Assembly: GCA_022560615.1 (NCBI GenBank)
Contig: JADFSR010000007.1
Span: forward strand, 92,046-156,045
Length of the DNA: 64,000 bases
Direction of reading: 5' to 3'
Source: Gemmatimonadota bacterium
Lineage (GTDB): Bacteria > Gemmatimonadota > Gemmatimonadetes > Longimicrobiales > Gaopeijiaceae
Each line of letters opens with the position of its first letter. The stretch's first letter is position 1. Positions 59,672-64,000 of the stretch are shown one piece after another. The notes beneath the pieces are model-generated. The model was given only the letters and a program-made list of their open reading frames with translations. It was not told the origin of the DNA and did not search any database. A program made the position numbers and the translations under genes.

Positions 59672-60757
59672 CTACAGCGTGATCACGATCTTCCCGAGGT
59701 GGCTCTCGCTGGCCATGTACTCGTATGCCGCGGGCGCGTCCTCGAGGGTGAATACCCTGTCGATGATTGGGCGCAGCCGATGTCGGGTGATGAAGGCGTT
59801 CATCGCTTCGAAGTCCTCCCTGGATCCAACATAGATTCCCGTCACCGAAGTTCCACGGCCGATGAACGAACCGATGGGCATGGTGTTGGCGAAGCCCGAC
59901 AGGCCTCCGATTATCGCGATATGGGCGCCGTATCCGAGTGCCCGCATCGCCCTCGGCAGTGTGTCCCGGCCACCCACTTCGAGGACCTGGGTGACGCCCG
60001 CGTTGCCGGTGATGTCCCGCACCGCGTCCTGCCACTCGGGGTTGGTCCGGTAGTTGACGGTGCCGTACGCCCCCAGCTCGCGAGCACGCACTAGCTTTGC
60101 GTCGCTCGAGCTCGTAATGATCGGCCTCGCCCCCGCGGCTACAGAGAACTGCAGTCCGAAGATGGAGACGCCGCCCGTGCCTTCCAGCAGGACGAAGTCG
60201 TCTTCGGTCAGGCCTCCATGTTTGAAGAGGGCGTTCCACGCGGTCACCCCCGCACAGGGGAGAGTGGCGGCCTCCTCGAACGTGAGATGCTCCGGAATCT
60301 CGACGAGCCCGTCTTCATGACTGACGATCATCTCCGAGAGCATGCCGTCGATTGCGCCACCTCTGGCCGATGCGTTCGTCCCGGCCACGCGATCTCCGAC
60401 CTCAAAGCGACTGACGCTGGGTCCTACGCTGATCACCTCCCCCGCCCCGTCCGAGAGGGGCACGAGGCCGGTTCGCGGACTTCCGCCGCCATACTGCGAT
60501 TCGAGGATCGAAAGGTCTCGCCGATTCAGGGAAGTGGCTCGCACACGGACCAGGACTTCGTTTGCGCCCGGAACGGGCCGGTCCACTTCCTTCATCACGA
60601 GGGTGACCTCGTCGTCGACCACGCCGAACTGGTACTGGCGCATGGTCTCGGCTTGGGCACCCGTGGCCGGGCCTGGAATCGCCAGCAGCGTAGCCAGGCC
60701 GCCGGCCAGCGCCACCTGTTCGACGCGAGAGGTCCTCTGGAAGAAGCCTGTCTTCAT
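59672..60757 (-). CDS. Zinc-independent MDR oxidoreductase with a signal peptide
   Basis: The 361-residue protein begins with a Sec-like signal (MKTGFFQRTSRVEQVALAGGLATLLAIPGPATGAQA), then the MDR start MRQYQFGVVDDEVTLVMKEVDRPVPGANEVLVRVRATSLNRRDL. The cofactor fingerprint is LLEGTGGVSIFGLQFSVAAGA. The catalytic zinc Cys and His ligands are absent, so it belongs with quinone oxidoreductase-like members. A cytosolic NADPH enzyme with an export signal is unusual; if the start is instead Met39 the protein is cytosolic. The upstream segment is open and its hydrophobic core is good. Confidence 0.8.
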   Translation of the reverse strand: MKTGFFQRTSRVEQVALAGGLATLLAIPGPATGAQAETMRQYQFGVVDDEVTLVMKEVDRPVPGANEVLVRVRATSLNRRDLSILESQYGGGSPRTGLVPLSDGAGEVISVGPSVSRFEVGDRVAGTNASARGGAIDGMLSEMIVSHEDGLVEIPEHLTFEEAATLPCAGVTAWNALFKHGGLTEDDFVLLEGTGGVSIFGLQFSVAAGARPIITSSSDAKLVRARELGAYGTVNYRTNPEWQDAVRDITGNAGVTQVLEVGGRDTLPRAMRALGYGAHIAIIGGLSGFANTMPIGSFIGRGTSVTGIYVGSREDFEAMNAFITRHRLRPIIDRVFTLEDAPAAYEYMASESHLGKIVITL

Positions 60758-60844
60758 GGATCAACTCGGATAGGTGTGGTGTGAGGCCGATCAAGATGCG
60801 GTGCTTTTCCGCGACCGCCAAGGCAGATCCTGTGCTATTGCCCT

Positions 60845-61234
60845 CTAGAGACGTCTCCCATCAGCCGGATCCGGCACGGCGCCGAGTGACGCACGCGCTC
60901 GAACTAATGAGGCATTGGTGTTCTCCGGTGGCAGTAGGGCCTCGATGCGGTCTGCCATTGAGTAGTGCCAGTCAGCTAGGCCACGGTATGCTGCGGCTTT
61001 GGAGAGAAAGCCTGCGCAGGTCCGGTGGTTGTCCGCATCCTCCCTCGTGAAGCCGTTCGGCTGGCCGTGGAGACAGAGGGCGGCGAGCCCGTACGGGGTC
61101 AAGGTCAGCTTGTGCGAGCGATCGACGTGATGGGTGGCCCACGCCAACCTTTTTCCCAAGGACGGCGAGTGCGGGTCCACCTCGGGGTCTCCGAGCTGCG
61201 CCCGCCACTCCGCAGCGGTCAACGCTGGATTCAT
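60845..61234 (-). CDS. Conserved small protein of unknown function
   Basis: The 129-residue protein starts at ATG 61234 after AAGGAAG. It reads MNPALTAAEWRAQLGDP, then HKLTLTPYGLAALCLHGQPNGFTREDADNH and FLSKAAAYRGLADWHYSMADRIEALLPP, a helical pattern with several His and Trp. No membrane segment or signal. No family is recognised. The codon use is like that of its neighbours, and the ribosome site supports it as a real gene. Confidence 0.6.
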   Translation of the reverse strand: MNPALTAAEWRAQLGDPEVDPHSPSLGKRLAWATHHVDRSHKLTLTPYGLAALCLHGQPNGFTREDADNHRTCAGFLSKAAAYRGLADWHYSMADRIEALLPPENTNASLVRARASLGAVPDPADGRRL

Positions 61235-61658
61235 CGTCTTCCTTTCGGGTTAGTTCACGGAGCGCCCAAAGGTTTGTTGCAGCAGGAGCCGTACCAGGGT
61301 GTCACAGACATCGCATAGGTATCGGTGGCGACCCCGAATCTCGGCAAAATGCTGAGATTATTCACTGAAATCGGGAGCCATGCACCGAATACCGGTCACC
61401 CCACTTGAACGTGCCGCGCGGAGATTCTTGCCGGGGTGGCGCACATCTTTCCGGCCCGCAACGTGTCGAGCTACTTGCTCGGAGTAGCTATCGCGTCCTG
61501 TTCCAATATTCGTCCAGGCTGTTGAAGAGAGGGCTTGGGAACCGAGACGTGCCAGGCGGTGTTAGGCACCCGGATGAAACTTCCGAGCCTTCGTGAACGA
61601 AGTGAAACGTGAGGGAGCGCGGCAGGGCCGCGTCCCGGGTTGTGAAGTGGGAGGGAAG
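61235..61658. other. Gene-poor gap with a hairpin
   Basis: I see no gene in these 424 bases. A hairpin with an 8-bp stem (TCTCGGCA-AAA-TGCTGAGA, 61339-61357, one G-T pair) is followed by TTATTCACTG, so a weak terminator-like structure is possible. CTTCGT-GA-ACGAAG near 61588 is a second small palindrome. Confidence 0.4.
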
Positions 61659-61892
61659 ATGCTCAACACACATATAAGCGAAAGACGGGAGGTCCCATTG
61701 TGGGCCGCACTCGGCGCACCTCTCATCGGTGTCCCGCTCATGGTCGCGCTCCTGGCGCTAACCGCTCCGAAACAGGAGACGCCGGTCGATGCGCCGGAAG
61801 CGGGCGCTACGACGGAGCTGGTCGAAGAGCAGGTGGTAGATCACGCGTCCTGCCTTCCCGCCGACTACATCCAGCAGACGAAGCGCTGCTGA
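61659..61892 (+). CDS. Small single-pass membrane protein
   Basis: The 77-residue protein from ATG 61659 follows GGGAGGGAAG. It has one membrane helix (about 13-34, LWAALGAPLIGVPLMVALLAL) and an acidic tail (PVDAPEAGATTELVEEQ) that ends with two Cys in HASCLPADYIQQTKRC, perhaps a disulphide outside the membrane. I recognise no family. It is too short for a firm call, but its ribosome site and codon pattern are good. Confidence 0.5.
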   Translation: MLNTHISERREVPLWAALGAPLIGVPLMVALLALTAPKQETPVDAPEAGATTELVEEQVVDHASCLPADYIQQTKRC

Positions 61893-62002
61893 GAGGATCC
61901 GGTCGCCGAGCCGAGCAGCCCGCGGCCGGGTCCAGTCCCAGCGGGCGTACCAGAGCACCAGGGCGACGTTGCGTGGCCGGCTTTACTCACCTTGTCGAAA
62001 CG

Positions 62003-62428
62003 ATGAAGAACGCGAGAGTATTGGTGCTGGCCGTGGCGATAGCGGCCCTCCCAGCGTGCGGAGCGAGCTCCACAGCTCCTGAGGAGCCACTGGAAGGAGG
62101 AGTCCTGGCGACATTTCGCGTGAGCCAGGAGGAGTTCCGGGTATGGGTCACCAACGAGGCGACGATCCGGCAGATCTTCGACCTTCGGGATGCGAAGAGC
62201 TCGGCCAGCATCCCCAACGGAGCGCTCCGCGAGGGGCAGGGGCGGGCTGACCATAACGCTCCCTGGACCTGGCACCTGGACCCGATCGATATCGAGATGG
62301 CGGACTTCACCATCGAAGTATGCGATGGTCGGCCGTCCCTCGTAGACTCGCTGCTTCAGGACTATCTGACGGTCGGGCGGTTCTGCCCCTGGGGCGCGGA
62401 GCTGGTCGGAGTGCAAGACTTCCGATAA
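62003..62428 (+). CDS. BP74-like lipoprotein
   Basis: The 141-residue product from ATG 62003 has a lipoprotein signal (MKNARVLVLAVAIAALPACG). The mature part reads ATFRVSQEEFRVWVTNEATI, IPNGALREGQG, NAPWTWHLDPIDIEMADFTIEVCDG and GRFCPWGAELVGV. From memory this matches the BP74-N type domain of bacterial and slime-mould proteins, whose role is unclear; the N-x-PW-x-WHLD motif is the best mark. Two Cys probably pair. The gene is plausibly a surface protein. Confidence 0.65.
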   Translation: MKNARVLVLAVAIAALPACGASSTAPEEPLEGGVLATFRVSQEEFRVWVTNEATIRQIFDLRDAKSSASIPNGALREGQGRADHNAPWTWHLDPIDIEMADFTIEVCDGRPSLVDSLLQDYLTVGRFCPWGAELVGVQDFR

Positions 62429-62536
62429 GGCCGGGGAGGCCCATACTCCCACTCTCTCTGCCACCGATGCGTCCAGTGGGAAAGCCCGGTTGTACGGCTC
62501 GCTTGATTCGACTCCTCGAGGTGAAAGGGCTACTCG

Positions 62537-62552
62537 TCAGCCTGCGGGCTGA
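62537..62552. terminator. Hairpin between convergent genes
   Basis: TCAGCC-TGCG-GGCTGA forms a perfect six-base-pair stem with a four-base loop, lying between the convergent lipoprotein and acylase genes. There is no T run, so it is at most a weak or Rho-assisted bidirectional terminator. Confidence 0.3.
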
Positions 62553-62600
62553 AGCCTGATCCCCAACCTCCAGGAGATCCGCATGATACCAGAGCTCATT

Positions 62601-63440
62601 TCACCGAGCCGGTACCAGCAGAAGCCTATATTCAGCCCGAGCCTCAACCGCCTCTTTGGTAAAGAGCATGGGAAAGTATTCCCCGGCCCCCCACGGTTCG
62701 CTGAGATTCCCGTAAAACGGACTCCCAGGTCGGCCGGACTGCCCCGGAGCGTTGGTAAAGACGGAGTTATCGAAGTCGGAGAAATCGACGATGTGGCGGT
62801 ATGTCGCTCCGGTAGCCGCCATGGTCCCAGCCCCTCCGGATCGCTCTACCGAGGGAAGGTCATATGCCGACACGAACCTGTGGGGGAATTCGGACCGCTG
62901 AATCATGCCCCAACGCCACTCCTCGAAATCCTCCCCCAGCTCTGCTCGAAGATTGTCGAGCCCCTGCTGAATGGCTCCCTCCAGCAACGAATGGCGGGCC
63001 TCTTCGGATCCTTCATTTGCCCGAACGTCATCGGGAATCTCACGCCGCACCGCGCTGTAGATCGCCGCGGCCCGACTGTCACGTTGGTACACCGCGTCCC
63101 AGGCGGCGAGGTCGGCTCTGGCACGCTCGATCGCTGGATCCTCTGAGGTCCATCCACGGAAAAACGGCAGGTCCGCGTTGGCCGCTGCGGAGTACGCGTC
63201 TTGCTGGAGGTCTATATGATCTTGAAGGGTGAAGCCGGTTCGGCCCGAGAGCACCTCCCGCAGGCGCTCAAATCTGGGGAATGTCGTGGCGCTCTTAAAA
63301 AAGAGCGGTGGGTCGTAGCCAGGAGGGTGGATGTTGTGGTTCGCGGTGCCGATCCAGCCACGCTCAGGATTAAACTCCTCCGGGAGGTCACTACGAAAGC
63401 CATCCCATTCGTATGCGCCGGTTCCGGCATAGAATACCAA
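62601..63440 (-). pseudogene. C-terminal part of a penicillin-acylase (S45) family protein, 5'-truncated
   Basis: The 280 codons read VFYAGTGAYEWDGFRSDLPEE, NPERGWIGTANHN, TLQDHIDLQQDAYSAAANADLPFF, RRFVSAYDLP and the C-terminal VDFSDFDNSVFTNAPGQSG and GNLSEPWGAGEYFPMLFTKEAVEA, which follow the second half of the S45 Ntn-hydrolase beta chain. The signal peptide, the alpha chain and the catalytic N-terminal Ser of the beta chain are missing. A TGA occurs three codons before the first readable residue, where the sequence also changes composition. The gene has been cut at about 63445, or the assembly joins unlike DNA here. Confidence 0.75.
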
Positions 63441-63683
63441 GTCCCTTCAATGTTAGAGATAGATGGACGGAGCGCGCACGCTGATGTCCACGCATTTGCA
63501 AAAACAAAATACGGGATATCCGGTGGAAAAACAACGAATGGGGGGGGGATTTCTGATGCGATGCGGCACGGCCTGTGACAGACCTCGGGCCCGATTGGAG
63601 TTTATCGGGCGAGTGTCACCCAGATGTTGTGCGGGAGATCGGAGATATGGCAGGTTCAACGGACACAGTGGAAGCGGGCAGGT
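63441..63683. other. Compositionally odd junction segment
   Basis: The 243 bases are poorer in G+C than the rest of the window, with runs such as AAAAACAAAATA and nine or more G in a row near 63541. No gene can be read. This is the junction between the truncated acylase and a gene of different base composition. Confidence 0.5.
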
Positions 63684-64000
63684 TTAATATCGATTCGACT
63701 CGTAATAGTCGGTGCGTTCCGGGTCCCATTGAACCAGGAGATCAATATAGGCCTGGTTGTTAACGGCCTTCGCCATACGCACGAGCCTGGAATTATACAG
63801 GCGGAAAAACTCTTTGACATTGTCCTGGACGGCCAGATTGTCCACCAGCACGACCTCCTGCAGGAGAACAAAAGTGTCATCAATCATTTCCGGCGATTTG
63901 ACCAGATTGTTCTGGTCCAGCAGGACGAGACTCCGCCGGAAATGAGCGAGCATATTGCGGTATCCCATATTTTCATCAATCAGGATTTTTTTGGTCGCTG
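63684..64000 (-). CDS. 3' part of an unidentified gene of lower GC content (runs off the window)
   Basis: The frame is open from base 64000 down to a TAA at 63684 and reads ATKKILIDENMGYRNMLAHFRRS, then LVLLDQNNLVKSPEMIDDTFVLLQEVVLV and NVKEFFRLYNSRLVRMAKAVNNQAYIDLL. It is helical and soluble in appearance. No family is recognised. Its codons end much more often in A or T than those of the genes to its left (for example AAT, ATT, GAT, TTT), so it comes from another source or another organism. Confidence 0.55.
   Translation of the reverse strand, partial: ATKKILIDENMGYRNMLAHFRRSLVLLDQNNLVKSPEMIDDTFVLLQEVVLVDNLAVQDNVKEFFRLYNSRLVRMAKAVNNQAYIDLLVQWDPERTDYYESNRY

Overview
The window is GC-rich, densely packed bacterial DNA. 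It encodes many Tat-, Sec- and lipobox-exported enzymes, PQQ dehydrogenases, S9, M24 and S45-type hydrolases, a MoxR/DUF58/VWA operon, a Ser/Thr kinase with membrane segments and PadR/ADOP remnants. This mixture fits an uncultured Gemmatimonadota-like (or Acidobacteria-like) aerobic heterotroph. That placement is an inference from gene style; there is no rRNA, tRNA or CRISPR array here to test it.

Layout. 0-9.5 kb: rhomboid protease, YigZ, exported M24 peptidase, serine hydrolase lipoprotein, YajQ, a VapBC pair with a clear operator, and a TolC-like protein. 9.5-23 kb: oxidative metabolism, with a DAO-type flavoenzyme, J-domain membrane protein, PQQ dehydrogenase and S9 peptidase. It ends in a Rieske monooxygenase diverging from GcvT-like plus two tandem PYROXD2-like flavoproteins, plausibly for N-methylated compounds such as betaines. 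23-31.2 kb: an accessory, partly decayed stretch between two copies of a 150-bp repeat that looks like an IS91-type 3' end. It holds a DUF3179 gene with an in-frame TGA, a multicopper oxidase/LamG lipoprotein pair, a 5'-truncated SDR, a zeta-kinase remnant, a Phd-PIN pair and a frameshifted DUF4143 ATPase. 31.2-40.7 kb: cysteine synthase, thioesterase, protein kinase, SMP-30, esterase, an ArsR-rhodanese regulator diverging from an MFS transporter, and a frameshifted WecG/TagA glycosyltransferase. 40.9-44.3 kb: a fatty acyl-CoA reductase and alkyl-DHAP synthase pair (ether lipids). 44.3-50 kb: a Bat-like operon with 4-nt overlaps. 50-59 kb: minus-strand operons (PQQ sugar dehydrogenase, amidase, a lipid-type trio, then PQQ alcohol dehydrogenase with dihaem cytochrome and an HIBADH-like enzyme), with a 74-bp MITE-like element against one start codon. 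59-64 kb: a PadR-ADOP deletion scar, an exported MDR enzyme, small proteins, a 5'-truncated penicillin acylase, and a final ~0.5 kb of visibly lower GC that may be foreign or an assembly join.

The most interesting object is the DUF3179 gene at 23623-24654. A single in-frame UGA sits exactly at the first Cys of the family's CxxC, giving UxxC. It is followed at 21 nt by a hairpin with a GGUCU apical loop, the loop I recall for the E. coli fdhF SECIS. This is a strong candidate selenoprotein. Second in interest is the FAR-AGPS pair, a peroxisome-like ether-lipid route in a bacterium.
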